Assembly (NCBI GenBank): GCA_016703535.1
Contig: JADJBV010000001.1
Location: forward strand, 3,276,001-3,340,000
Origin: Deltaproteobacteria bacterium
Lineage (GTDB): Bacteria; Myxococcota; Kuafuiibacteriia; Kuafuiibacteriales; Kuafuiibacteriaceae
Length of the DNA: 64,000 nt
Direction: 5' to 3'
Below, in pieces: positions 21,905 to 29,757 of the stretch; the first letter of the stretch is position 1; the number at the start of each line of letters is the position of its first letter. The position numbers and the translations under genes were made by a program. The notes below the pieces were generated by a model. That model saw nothing but the letters and a program-made list of their open reading frames with translations. It made no database searches and was not told where the DNA came from.

Positions 21905-22480
21905 TCAACCTCTTTGGGGACGGAGCCCGGCCCGGAGCTGCCGGACCACGGCGTGGAAGTGTTGGGGGCCGAGGCTGCGGGACATCTGGAGCGCGCCCAT
22001 GACCGACGATCCGATCATCGCCGCTTGATCGTGCGCATCTCCTTCGAAGCTGAGCTCGCCGCTCTTTCGGCCCTGATCGAGGACCCCGGTCAACCAGGTC
22101 TGGATCTCTTTCACCATCTGGCCGACCGCTTTTTGGATCTCCTCAGGGATGGCCAAAAACTCGGACTGGAGCACACCCGCCGGGCACACCCGGGCACCGT
22201 TCTCCAAGAAGCGTTGGTAGATGGCGATGAAGCCGTCGAGCTGTTCGGTGGCCGACAAGGCCGCCCCGTCTTCCATCCAGAGCCGGTAGCGGCCGCGGAA
22301 GCGCTCGACCAAGGCCAGGCCCAGATCGGTTTTGGAAGGGAAGTGGTAGTGGATGGCGGCGGGCTTCACGCCCAAGGTCTCGGCGATCTGGCCGTAGCTG
22401 AAGGCGGTGTACCCCCGGGTCTGGAGGAGGCGGCTCGCGGTCCGGAGGATCTCCTCCCGGGTGTCGGAGCGGACGGCCAT
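21905..22480 (-). CDS. TetR-family transcriptional regulator
   Basis: About 191 residues from ATG 22480 (a TTG two codons upstream is less likely). The N-terminal HTH is clear: REEILRTASRLLQTRGYTAFSYGQIAETLGVKPAAIHYHFPSKTDL. The C-terminal ligand domain resembles TetR_C_11-type repressors (LDGFIAIYQRFLENGARVCPAGVLQSEFLAIPEEIQKAV). The palindrome eight bases upstream of its ATG indicates autoregulation, and the second copy in front of the adjacent hydrolase gene marks that gene as a target. Confidence 0.93.
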   Translation of the reverse strand: MAVRSDTREEILRTASRLLQTRGYTAFSYGQIAETLGVKPAAIHYHFPSKTDLGLALVERFRGRYRLWMEDGAALSATEQLDGFIAIYQRFLENGARVCPAGVLQSEFLAIPEEIQKAVGQMVKEIQTWLTGVLDQGRKSGELSFEGDAHDQAAMIGSSVMGALQMSRSLGPQHFHAVVRQLRAGLRPQRG

Positions 22481-22487
22481 GCCCAAA

Positions 22488-22505
22488 ACTTACTAATCAG
22501 TAAGT
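22488..22505. promoter_or_regulatory. TetR autoregulatory operator
   Basis: ACTTACT-AATC-AGTAAGT is a perfect 7-bp-arm inverted repeat, 7 bp before the tetR ATG and ending 7 bp before the glutathione peroxidase stop codon. Size and form are typical of TetR operators. Confidence 0.72.
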
Positions 22506-22512
22506 GAAGCCG

Positions 22513-23082
22513 TCAAGCCCCCGCCAGCAGCTTTTCGATGGCCGGGGCCAAGGCGTCGGGGGTGGTCTGGGGGTTAAAACGTTCGGCGACCTGCCCGTTT
22601 TTGCCGATCAGGAACTTGGCGAAGTTCCACTCGATCTCCGCGGGGTTGCCGGAGCTTTGGACCAGCCAGGTGTAGAGGGGATGGCGCTCTTTTCCCTTCA
22701 CCACGATCTTGGAGAACATCGGGAAGGTCACCTGGTAGCGGGTCGAGCAGAAGGTCTTGATCTCGGCGTTGGTGCCCGGCTCCTGAGCGCCGAACTCGTT
22801 GGCCGGAAAGCCCAAGATCACCAGGCCCTTGGGCCCGTACGTCTCGTACAACTTCTGGAGGCCCTCGTAGTGGGGCGTTAGGCCACACTTGCTGGCGACG
22901 TTCACCACCAGCACCACCTTGCCCTTGTATTGATCGAGGCCCACCTCTTGGCCGTCGATGTTCTTCATCTTGAAGTCGTAGAGCACTTGTTTCCCTGCTT
23001 TCTGGCCTTCGCCGGCGAAGGCCGCGGTGTTGCCCCCCACGAGGAGCGCGGCGAAAAGCCATCCCAACGGTCTTGCCTTCAT
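22513..23082 (-). CDS. Glutathione peroxidase-family protein, exported
   Basis: 189 residues from ATG 23082; the frame is open further upstream but that part is antisense to other sequence. A signal peptide (MKARPLGWLFAALLVGG, cleavage near AFAGEG) directs it to the periplasm. The peroxidatic Cys66 lies in NVASKCGLTPHY; the family segments FPANEFGAQEPGT and WNFAKFLI supply the rest of the Cys-Gln-Trp-Asn active site. In the usual FPCNQFG motif, Cys and Gln are Ala and Glu here, so the resolving Cys of thioredoxin-dependent enzymes at that position is absent. Probably reduces peroxides in the envelope. Divergent from the lipoprotein gene at 23257. Confidence 0.92.
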   Translation of the reverse strand: MKARPLGWLFAALLVGGNTAAFAGEGQKAGKQVLYDFKMKNIDGQEVGLDQYKGKVVLVVNVASKCGLTPHYEGLQKLYETYGPKGLVILGFPANEFGAQEPGTNAEIKTFCSTRYQVTFPMFSKIVVKGKERHPLYTWLVQSSGNPAEIEWNFAKFLIGKNGQVAERFNPQTTPDALAPAIEKLLAGA

Positions 23083-23256
23083 GTGCGTGAGCCTCCGGTC
23101 GGGGGCATAACAGCCGAGACCGGCGGGGGCCAGCGGCCGGCCTCGGGAATCCGCCCATTGCCGCGGATCCCGATCCCGGGGTGGGACCGAGTGGCAGTGC
23201 GGGCCCGCACCAAAAAACCCGCGCAACCCGGGGCGAGCCGCGGGGTTGGAGCCGGC

Positions 23257-24006
23257 ATGAAGAACTTCGTCCTTCCGACCCTCGCGCTCTTGTTCGGGAC
23301 CGCCGCCTGCGGGAGCGCGCCCACCGAAGAAGAATACGACGACGTCGCCACCTCGATGTCGGGGATCTTGGCCGACGGCTCGGCCAGCGAAACCGAAGCC
23401 GTCGACGACGCCGCCACCGCTGCTCAAGGTCAACTCCCGGCCGCCATGACCCGCTCGGGGCAAGGCAACTTGCAAGGCCGCCGCGGCACCATCGACTACA
23501 ACTTCACCATCACCTGCAGCGACGCCGCCGGCGCCGTACTCCAAGCGTGTGAAGGCGCCGACTCGGCCCACCTGGTGCTCGACTGGAACGGCCAACTCGA
23601 GACCGCCCGCCGCAGCGCCACCTTGGAGCGGCACGGCGACTGGACCCTGACCGGCCTCACCACCGCCGAAGCCACCCTCAACGGCACCGGCAGCTTCCAC
23701 GTGGAAGGCACCTTCCAAGCCCTGGCCCGGGCCGAAACCCGCAGCTACGTCTTCGACTACCAAGCCGAATACCAAGACGTGCGGATCAACCGGGCCGAAC
23801 GCCAGATCGCGGGCGGCAACGCCACCTACACCATCTCGGCGGATCGCACCGCGCAAGGCGCCTTGCGAAACAAGGAGCGGCACTTCGACGTGGTCGCCGA
23901 GGTCACCTTCTTGGGCAACGGCCAAGCCCAAGTGATCCTCGACGGCGAACGCAGCTACACCGTGGACCTGAAAAACGGCACCCTCAGCAAAAACGCCGCC
24001 GAGTGA
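23257..24006 (+). CDS. Lipoprotein of unknown function
   Basis: 249 residues, ATG. Signal peptide with lipobox GTAAC (Cys about 18), then an acidic linker rich in Asp, Glu, Ala and Ser. The rest is a Thr/Asn/Gln-rich beta-structure with regularly alternating strands (GTIDYNFTITCSD, AHLVLDWNGQLET, ARAETRSYVFDYQAEYQD), and the Cys pair CSDAAGAVLQAC could form a disulfide. Not assigned to a known family. Convergent with ppx/gppA: its stop codon is immediately adjacent to that of the neighbour. Confidence 0.7.
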   Translation: MKNFVLPTLALLFGTAACGSAPTEEEYDDVATSMSGILADGSASETEAVDDAATAAQGQLPAAMTRSGQGNLQGRRGTIDYNFTITCSDAAGAVLQACEGADSAHLVLDWNGQLETARRSATLERHGDWTLTGLTTAEATLNGTGSFHVEGTFQALARAETRSYVFDYQAEYQDVRINRAERQIAGGNATYTISADRTAQGALRNKERHFDVVAEVTFLGNGQAQVILDGERSYTVDLKNGTLSKNAAE

Positions 24007-25518
24007 TCACTCCGCGCCCAACACCACCTCGACCTCCAGCGCAAAGGCCTTGGCCAAAAGTTCACTCTTTTCGTTGGCCGCCTGCACCTCCACGAAGGCC
24101 GAGCCGTCTGGGATCACCTGGACCTGCAAGTACCGCCCATCGATCTGACACCGCAGCGCCTTGACCCGCTGGGCCTTGGAGCGCTCCAGGTATTCGGCGA
24201 GGCGCAACATCGCCGAGAGCCGATCCAACCGATCCCCATCCCCGGGCACCAACATCCCGCCCAGGCCCGACGGATCGGGGCGGCCCTTCCTGTGGGCCCC
24301 GACCATCAGCCCGATCAAGGCCTGCTCTCGGTGGGTGAAGCCGTAGAGCGGACTGGACATCACCAGGTACTGACCGTGGGCGTGGTGTTCGTGATATTCG
24401 ATGGCCATCCCGATGTCGTGGAGTTGGGCCGCCGCCTGGATCAGCTCCCGCTCGAAGCGGCCGTAGTGGTGGAGCGGATAAAGTTGATCGAAGAGCTGGA
24501 GGGCCAGGCGCTCGACGTGGGCGTTGTGGGTCGGGACGTCGTAGTGGTGCCGCACCAGGTTGGCCACGCTGAAGGCCCGCACCTCCGGCAAAAGTGGCGG
24601 ATCGCTGTTGGGCAATAAATATCGATAAAACAGGCCTTCCCGGAGGCCTTGGCCGCTGACGATGACCCCACTCGAGCCTGAGAGCTCGAGGATCTTGTGG
24701 ACCACCACCGCGCCAGCAGCGATGACATCGGCCCGCTCCCCGTTGAGGCCCGGCATGGCCCGGCGTTCGTCGAAGGACTTGTCGCAGAGTTCTTTGGTGA
24801 TCTGCTCGAGGGCCGCGGGTTCCAAGACGTAGCCGTGGAGCAGGTGGCTCGGATAGGCGCGGCGGGCTTGATCGATCCTCGCCAAGTTGCGGACCGTGCC
24901 GCCGATGCCCACCAGGGGCAGGCCCTGGCCGAAGCCCTTGACGCCTCGCCCGACCAGGCGCTCCACGTGTTCCTCCAGGGCCCGGACCTCCTTTTTTTTC
25001 GGCGGATCCGAGGTGAAGTGAGCCTCACTCATCCGGACGCCGCCGATCGGCCACGACTGTCCCTGGACGAAGCGGCGACCCGACATCAAAGATAGCTGGG
25101 CACTTCCGCCCCCGACGTCGAGGACCAAGGCGTCGGAGAAGGCTTGGCTGTTGGCGACGGCCAAGGTGCCGAGGGCCGCCTCCTCTTCCCCCGGCAAGAT
25201 CTCCAGCTCCAGCCCAGCCCGGGCCTTGACCGCCGCTAAAAACACGGCGCCGTTGGCCGCGTCCCGGGCGGCGCTGGTGGCGGTGGCCCGGATGGCGTCG
25301 ATGCCGGTGGCGTCGCAGTAGGCCTTGAAGGCCCGCAAGATCTCCACCCCCTTCTCGAAGGCCTCGGCCCGGATGACGTTGCCGCTCCCGGTGCCCGCGG
25401 CCAGGCGGATCGACTGGCGCAGCTCGTCCACCTGGGCAAAACGCCGCCCCTCCTCGTAGGCATAGACCGCCAGCCGGCAGGCGTTCGAGCCGAGATCGAT
25501 GATCGCCACCCGCTTCAT
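24007..25518 (-). CDS. Ppx/GppA-family exopolyphosphatase/pppGpp phosphohydrolase
   Basis: 503 residues from the ATG at 25518 (MKRVAIIDLGSNACRLAVY). Two actin-like ATPase-fold domains hold IIDLGSNACRL (phosphate-1) and LVLDVGGGSAQLSL (phosphate-2). The C-terminal third has an HD-type helical domain with QLHDIGMAIEYHEHHAHGQYLV. This layout fits exopolyphosphatase/guanosine pentaphosphate phosphohydrolases, which degrade polyphosphate or convert pppGpp to ppGpp. Sequence alone does not separate the two activities. A polyphosphate glucokinase (29012) lies 3.5 kb away, giving a loose polyphosphate theme. Confidence 0.92.
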   Translation of the reverse strand: MKRVAIIDLGSNACRLAVYAYEEGRRFAQVDELRQSIRLAAGTGSGNVIRAEAFEKGVEILRAFKAYCDATGIDAIRATATSAARDAANGAVFLAAVKARAGLELEILPGEEEAALGTLAVANSQAFSDALVLDVGGGSAQLSLMSGRRFVQGQSWPIGGVRMSEAHFTSDPPKKKEVRALEEHVERLVGRGVKGFGQGLPLVGIGGTVRNLARIDQARRAYPSHLLHGYVLEPAALEQITKELCDKSFDERRAMPGLNGERADVIAAGAVVVHKILELSGSSGVIVSGQGLREGLFYRYLLPNSDPPLLPEVRAFSVANLVRHHYDVPTHNAHVERLALQLFDQLYPLHHYGRFERELIQAAAQLHDIGMAIEYHEHHAHGQYLVMSSPLYGFTHREQALIGLMVGAHRKGRPDPSGLGGMLVPGDGDRLDRLSAMLRLAEYLERSKAQRVKALRCQIDGRYLQVQVIPDGSAFVEVQAANEKSELLAKAFALEVEVVLGAE

Positions 25519-25568
25519 GTCGGGGGCAGGTTGGCCACAAACGACAACAGAGGCAAGCTGCACCCGCC

Positions 25569-27554
25569 TTGCGTGCCGGACTCGCCGCTTTTGCCCTTTC
25601 GGTCTTGATCACCGCGGCCGCCTACGGCGGTGGGATCGACAACGGCTTTCACTTCGATGACGGGCACAGCATCGAAGACAACGCCTACCTGACGAGCCTG
25701 AAGTTCTTGCCCGAATACTTCACCGACACCCGGGCCTTTTCGCCCCTGGCCCAAAACCGATCCTATCGACCGTTTTTGCTGATCACCTTCGCGTTGTCAC
25801 ACCAACTGGGAGATGGCGCGCCCCGCGGTTATCACCTCCTGACGTTGCTGTTTCACGCCCTCGGCGGCGGAGTGGTCGGCCTCCTGGCGCGGCGGCTGTT
25901 GAAGAAGGCCGAAGTGGAGGAGCCGACCGCGACCTTGGCCTCTCTTTTTGCGGCGGGTTTGTTCGCCGCCCATCCCTTGGGTTCGGAGGCGGTCAACTAC
26001 CTGTCGGCCCGCTCCAGCCTGTTGGCGGCGGTGTTGATGTTCGCCGCGGTCCACGCCTACGTGGTGGCCCGAGAAGATCGGCGGCGCGGCTTTTATGTTT
26101 GGTTCGGCGTTTGGTTTGGCCTGGCGCTCCTCACCAAGCTGATCGCGATCACCGTGCCGGCCTTGTGTTTGGGTTGGGAGTTGACCTTCGGCCCGAACAA
26201 AGACGCCCTCCGGGTCGAAGGCTTGAAGGCCTGGACCCTGCGCCTCGGACTGCCCGCCCTGGCGGCGATCGGCTTTTCGATCTTCCACGAGCAGATGATC
26301 GGCGAGTTGGCCCAAGGGGCACGCAGCCACATCACCCCTGGCTCATTTTTCCTGACCGAAACCCGGGTTTGGCTGCGGTTTTTAGCCCTGTTTTTTTACC
26401 CCGAAGATCTCTGCGCCGATCTGACCATGCGCTGGAGCACCACCCCCTTCGACGGCGAAACCTTCCGGGCGATGGCGTGGTCGGCGGCGTTGATCACCTT
26501 GGCCTGGCGCCTGCGCCGACGCTTGCCCCTCTTCGCCTTCGGGTTGTTTTGGTTCTACGCGACGTTGGCGCCGACCAACAGCATCATCCCCTTGGCCGAA
26601 CCCGCGTCGGAGCACCGGGTCTACGTGGCCTTGCCGGGCTTGATCTTGGCGTTGCTGCAGGTCGTACCCGGGTTGTTCGCGGCTTGGCCGATCCTGGCGG
26701 CGGGCCTCTTGGGCCTGGCGATCTTTGGCGCCCGGGCCCGCACCGAGCTCTGGGCCAGCGAACGGAGCCTCTGGGAGGACGTCACCACCTGCGCGCCCGA
26801 CAACGGTCGAGCCTACCTGAACCTGGGGCGAGCCTTGTTCGGCGAAGGGGATCGGGTCGGGGCGCGGCGGGCGTACGAGAAGTGTCGCAGCCTGTGGCCC
26901 GCCTGGGTCTATTGCCCGCTCAACCTGACGGTGCTGGAGCTGGCCGAAAAACGTCAGGCCGCCGCCGAATTCAACATCCAGGAGGCGGAGCGCCTGGACG
27001 CCAACAACGTCTACACCGCGGTGTGGCGGGGGGAGGTGGAGTTGGCCGCCGAACGTTGGGCCGGTGCGGAGCTGGCGTTTCAGCGAGCGCTCTCGATCGC
27101 GCCCAAGTTGCCTCAAGCCGAAGAGGGCCTGGCCTTGGCCGCGTTTTTCCAGGGGCGCCTGGAAGTGGCCCGACCCCTGCTCGAGTCCCGGCGGGCCAGC
27201 TCGGGCTTGGGCTGGTACGCCCGAGGATTTTTACTCGACACCGGGGGCCAAGCCGAAAAGGCCGAGGCCGCCTACGAACAAGCTTTGATCGCCCTGCCCG
27301 ACCACGGGCCGAGCCGCTACAACCGGGCGGTCCTCTTTCAAAAGAGCGGCCGGCGCCGACGGGCCATCGCCGAATACCAGACCCTGGTCGACGGCGGGCA
27401 CCCCAGCGCCGACGCCCTCTACAACCTGGTCCTGGCCCTCCGGGAGGAAGGCCAACCCGAAGAGGCCGAACGCCGCCGGGCTCAACTCGAGGCTCAATTC
27501 CCTGATTATCCTGGGCTTTCTGGCCTCTCCCCCGCCGCCGACCCCGCGCCCTGA
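25569..27554 (+). CDS. TMTC-like multi-spanning membrane protein with TPR repeats
   Basis: 661 residues from TTG. The N-terminal ~400 residues carry about ten membrane helices and the motifs FDDGHSIEDNAYL, SYRPFLLITFALSHQLGD and FAAHPLGSEAVNYLSARSSLLAA, characteristic of the TMTC/DUF1736 group, a GT-C-like membrane protein class whose eukaryotic members act in O-mannosylation. The C-terminal ~250 residues hold about six TPR units (for example NGRAYLNLGRALFGEGDRVGARRAYEK). Probably a protein glycosyltransferase-like or scaffold protein of the inner membrane. Divergent from ppx/gppA with 50 bp between. Confidence 0.82.
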   Translation: MRAGLAAFALSVLITAAAYGGGIDNGFHFDDGHSIEDNAYLTSLKFLPEYFTDTRAFSPLAQNRSYRPFLLITFALSHQLGDGAPRGYHLLTLLFHALGGGVVGLLARRLLKKAEVEEPTATLASLFAAGLFAAHPLGSEAVNYLSARSSLLAAVLMFAAVHAYVVAREDRRRGFYVWFGVWFGLALLTKLIAITVPALCLGWELTFGPNKDALRVEGLKAWTLRLGLPALAAIGFSIFHEQMIGELAQGARSHITPGSFFLTETRVWLRFLALFFYPEDLCADLTMRWSTTPFDGETFRAMAWSAALITLAWRLRRRLPLFAFGLFWFYATLAPTNSIIPLAEPASEHRVYVALPGLILALLQVVPGLFAAWPILAAGLLGLAIFGARARTELWASERSLWEDVTTCAPDNGRAYLNLGRALFGEGDRVGARRAYEKCRSLWPAWVYCPLNLTVLELAEKRQAAAEFNIQEAERLDANNVYTAVWRGEVELAAERWAGAELAFQRALSIAPKLPQAEEGLALAAFFQGRLEVARPLLESRRASSGLGWYARGFLLDTGGQAEKAEAAYEQALIALPDHGPSRYNRAVLFQKSGRRRRAIAEYQTLVDGGHPSADALYNLVLALREEGQPEEAERRRAQLEAQFPDYPGLSGLSPAADPAP

Positions 27555-27619
27555 GCGCCTTCAGCAATGTAGGACAATGTCACGAAACTCCCGCCTCCCC
27601 GGGCCGATAAGGGAGGGCC

Positions 27620-28048
27620 TTGGAGAGCCGCCGCTACGCCTTCAATCGTGTGCATTTTGATGCACCTGTGGGCTGGATCGATCTTTCGATCGTGACCTTG
27701 GCCGGGCCGAGCAAGGTCCTGGCGCCGACCGTGGTGTTGACCCGAGATGATGCCCAAGGGAGCCCCGAGGCCTACGCCAAACGCCAGCTCCCGGAGCTGA
27801 AGAAGCAGCTGAAGGCCTTTGTGCTCGAACACGAAGGCCCCTGCGAGGTGGCGGGCCGACCGGCCTATCGCTTGGCCCAGCTCTTCACCACGCCCGAAAA
27901 ACAGCGGGCCCACCAACAGCAATATTTCCTCATCCACCACGGCGAGATGTTGGTCCTGACCCTGACCTGCGCCGAAAGTGAACGTTCGCTCCACCAGCCC
28001 CTCTTCGATCGCGTGAAGTCGAGCCTGGTGCTCGAAGGAGACGCCTGA
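27620..28048 (+). CDS. DUF1795/DcrB-like protein (EagR-type chaperone candidate)
   Basis: 142 residues from a TTG preceded by GGGAGG. The pattern (YAFNRVHFDAPVGWIDLSIVTLAGP ... SPEAYAKRQLPELKKQL ... VLEHEGPCEVAGRPAYRLAQLF ... QQYFLIHHGEMLVLTLTC) is that of DUF1795/DcrB proteins, which include the EagR chaperones that load type VI secretion effectors with N-terminal membrane segments. The next gene, one base later, encodes a small protein with one Gly-rich membrane segment, the sort of partner such a chaperone would have. No other secretion genes are in the window. Confidence 0.68.
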   Translation: MESRRYAFNRVHFDAPVGWIDLSIVTLAGPSKVLAPTVVLTRDDAQGSPEAYAKRQLPELKKQLKAFVLEHEGPCEVAGRPAYRLAQLFTTPEKQRAHQQQYFLIHHGEMLVLTLTCAESERSLHQPLFDRVKSSLVLEGDA

Positions 28049-28049
28049 A

Positions 28050-28535
28050 ATGTCCGAGCTGCACCTAGGCCCCACCGGCGCCGGGACCCCGCCCAACGTG
28101 GCGCCGATCGAGACCCCCGCGAGTGGGCCGATCGCCGAGACGAAGGCCACGCCGCCGTCGACCACCGATGCCTACGACGCCAAACCCGCGGGCCCTTCGG
28201 CGCGCGCCAAGTTGGGCAAGTGGATCGGCACCGCGGGGCGCGCCCTCAAGAAGGCGGCGCTGATCGGCGCGGCGGTCGGGGCCTTGGTCGGGGGCGGTTT
28301 GGTCGTCAAGCAGATGATCGATCACGCCCCCCGATCGCCCACCGTACCGATCGAAGCGCCGACCGATCTGCGACCACCCACCACCTTGCCCACCGAAGGC
28401 GGCGGCACCGGGGGTGCCCGGACCTTGCCCCATGGCCGGACCTTACCGAGCGGCACCGGCGGCCCGGACACCACCCTCACGATCCGCGACGCCCAACCTC
28501 GGGACCTGACCCCAAATCGTCCTCCTGTGCCGTAG
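28050..28535 (+). CDS. Small single-pass membrane protein with Pro/Thr-rich tails
   Basis: 161 residues, ATG one base after the previous stop, so surely co-transcribed with it. Residues 1-55 are Pro/Thr/Ala-rich and low complexity. A basic helix (ARAKLGKWIGTAGRALKKA) leads into one Gly/Ala/Val membrane segment (about 70-90, LIGAAVGALVGGGLVV). The tail is again Pro/Thr/Gly-rich. No enzymatic domain is visible. Given the DUF1795 neighbour it could be a secreted-effector N-terminal region that lost its toxic domain, or a client of the chaperone; this is inference. Confidence 0.55.
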   Translation: MSELHLGPTGAGTPPNVAPIETPASGPIAETKATPPSTTDAYDAKPAGPSARAKLGKWIGTAGRALKKAALIGAAVGALVGGGLVVKQMIDHAPRSPTVPIEAPTDLRPPTTLPTEGGGTGGARTLPHGRTLPSGTGGPDTTLTIRDAQPRDLTPNRPPVP

Positions 28536-28546
28536 CAGGAGAACTT

Positions 28547-28619
28547 GGGGTCCCGGATGGGCAAAGCCCATCCACCCCTCTACGCGAGCAGGGGCTCGCT
28601 GCGCGCCTTCGGCTTGCTT
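28547..28619 (+). repeat. Dispersed structured repeat, copy A
   Basis: 73-bp unit starting GGGGTCCCGGATGGGCAAAG and ending with CGCCTTCGGCTTGCTT. It contains a perfect 8-bp stem GGATGGGC-AAA-GCCCATCC (28555-28573) and a second CG-rich stem. Copies B (28911) and C (45265) share the layout. The head of the unit (GGGGTCCCGGAT) recurs again at 28620. Confidence 0.75.
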
Positions 28620-28633
28620 GGGGTCCCGGATCA

Positions 28634-28910
28634 AATACCGGTCAGTTTAGCCTTCGTTTCGAGGTGGATGGTGGTGTCGCTGGAGCCAGGACTTCTTGGG
28701 ACTCTTCCTGGTTTCCTGGCTTCCTAAGCGGTTTTACCGGCGGCGCCCCGGACACGAGATCGCAGGCGCGGCATCGAGGGGGGATTGGAGACCGCTTAGG
28801 AATGCAGGAACCTAGGAGCCCGAGGAATTGGGCGCCCGAAAGCGAGCCTTGAAGCACAGTCCCGAGAGGGGTTCGGCCTCCCCTCGAAAACCGGCTAACT
28901 GATCGGTATT
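28634..28910. repeat. 277-bp imperfect inverted-repeat (MITE-like or structured RNA) element
   Basis: Outer arms 28634-28652 and 28893-28910 are inverted copies (AATACCGGTCAGTTTAGCC against GGCTAACTGATCGGTATT). Inner arms include the perfect 12-mer TTCCTAAGCGGT (28721-28732) against ACCGCTTAGGAA (28791-28802), with looser pairing between. It sits exactly between direct repeat copies A and B. There is no convincing open reading frame; a 60-codon frame here is part of the repeat. Confidence 0.65.
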
Positions 28911-28981
28911 GGGTCCCGGATCGGCAAAGCCCATCCACCCCTCTTCGCGAGCGGGGCTCGGCGCGCGTCTTCGGCTTGCTT
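28911..28981 (+). repeat. Dispersed structured repeat, copy B
   Basis: Second copy of the 73-bp unit, in the same orientation as copy A. Its AAA-loop stem (28918-28936) has one mismatch. It ends 30 bp before the ATG of the polyphosphate glucokinase gene and so would be part of that gene's leader. Confidence 0.75.
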
Positions 28982-29011
28982 CTCGCGGCTCAAACCAAGT
29001 AGGCAGCCCAC

Positions 29012-29722
29012 ATGGGACTGGTCGGCGGAACCTTGGCGGTCGACATCGGCGGCACCGGCGTCAAGGCGTTGGTCCTCGATCCCCACGGCGAACCGATGCA
29101 CGAGCGGGTCCGGGTCGACACCCCGCGCCCCGCCAACCCCGAGGCGATCATCGCCGCGATCATGGGCTTGGCCGCCCAGTGCCCGCCCTACGAACGGGTC
29201 TCGATCGGTTTTCCGGGCGTGGTCGCCGGCGGCGTGATCTTCACCGCCGCCAACTTGGATGGGGACTGGATCAAGTTCCCCTTGGCCCGGGAGATCGAGG
29301 TCCGGACCGAACGCATGACCCGGGTCTGCAACGACGCCGACATGCAAGGCCTGGCGGTGGTCGAAGGCCAAGGCGTGGAGTTGGTGTTGACCTTGGGCAC
29401 GGGCCTGGGCACCGCGCTGTTCGTCGACGGCAAGCTGGTTCCCAACCTGGAGTTGGCCCACCACCCGTTCCGGAAGAAGCAGACCTACGAAGACTACGTG
29501 GGCCGCAGCGCCTTGAAGCACGTCGGCGAAAAGCGGTGGAAGCGGCGGGTGCTGAAGGTCATCGAGCAGATCCAGCCGATCTGGAACCCGCGGATGATCT
29601 ACCTGGGCGGCGGCAACGCCAAAAAGCTCGAGGCCGACGACGAGCTGCCGGACAACGTGAAGGTGGTCGCCAACCTGAACGGCTTGCTCGGCGGGATCCG
29701 GCTCTGGGACGACCTGGCTTGA
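29012..29722 (+). CDS. ppgK: Polyphosphate glucokinase (ROK family)
   Basis: 236 residues, ATG. It phosphorylates glucose using polyphosphate (and often ATP). The ROK/actin-fold phosphate motif LAVDIGGTGVKALVLD is at 8-23, the catalytic stretch RVCNDADMQGLAVVEG near 105-120 (Asp base), and LGTGLGTALFVDGKL near 128-142. The segment ELAHHPFRKKQTYEDYVG followed by RSALKHVGEKRWKRR is characteristic of PPGK rather than ATP-only glucokinases. Slightly short for the family (240-270). With the amylase and pullulanase it would feed released glucose into glycolysis. Confidence 0.9.
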   Translation: MGLVGGTLAVDIGGTGVKALVLDPHGEPMHERVRVDTPRPANPEAIIAAIMGLAAQCPPYERVSIGFPGVVAGGVIFTAANLDGDWIKFPLAREIEVRTERMTRVCNDADMQGLAVVEGQGVELVLTLGTGLGTALFVDGKLVPNLELAHHPFRKKQTYEDYVGRSALKHVGEKRWKRRVLKVIEQIQPIWNPRMIYLGGGNAKKLEADDELPDNVKVVANLNGLLGGIRLWDDLA

Positions 29723-29757
29723 CCTGAACATTCGATCAGTATCATGCTCGACGGCCC

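Noticed and set aside
28545..28727. Short open frame across repeat copy A
   Set aside because: It consists mainly of the repeat and part of the inverted element; only its similarity to the N-terminus at 45243 is noteworthy.
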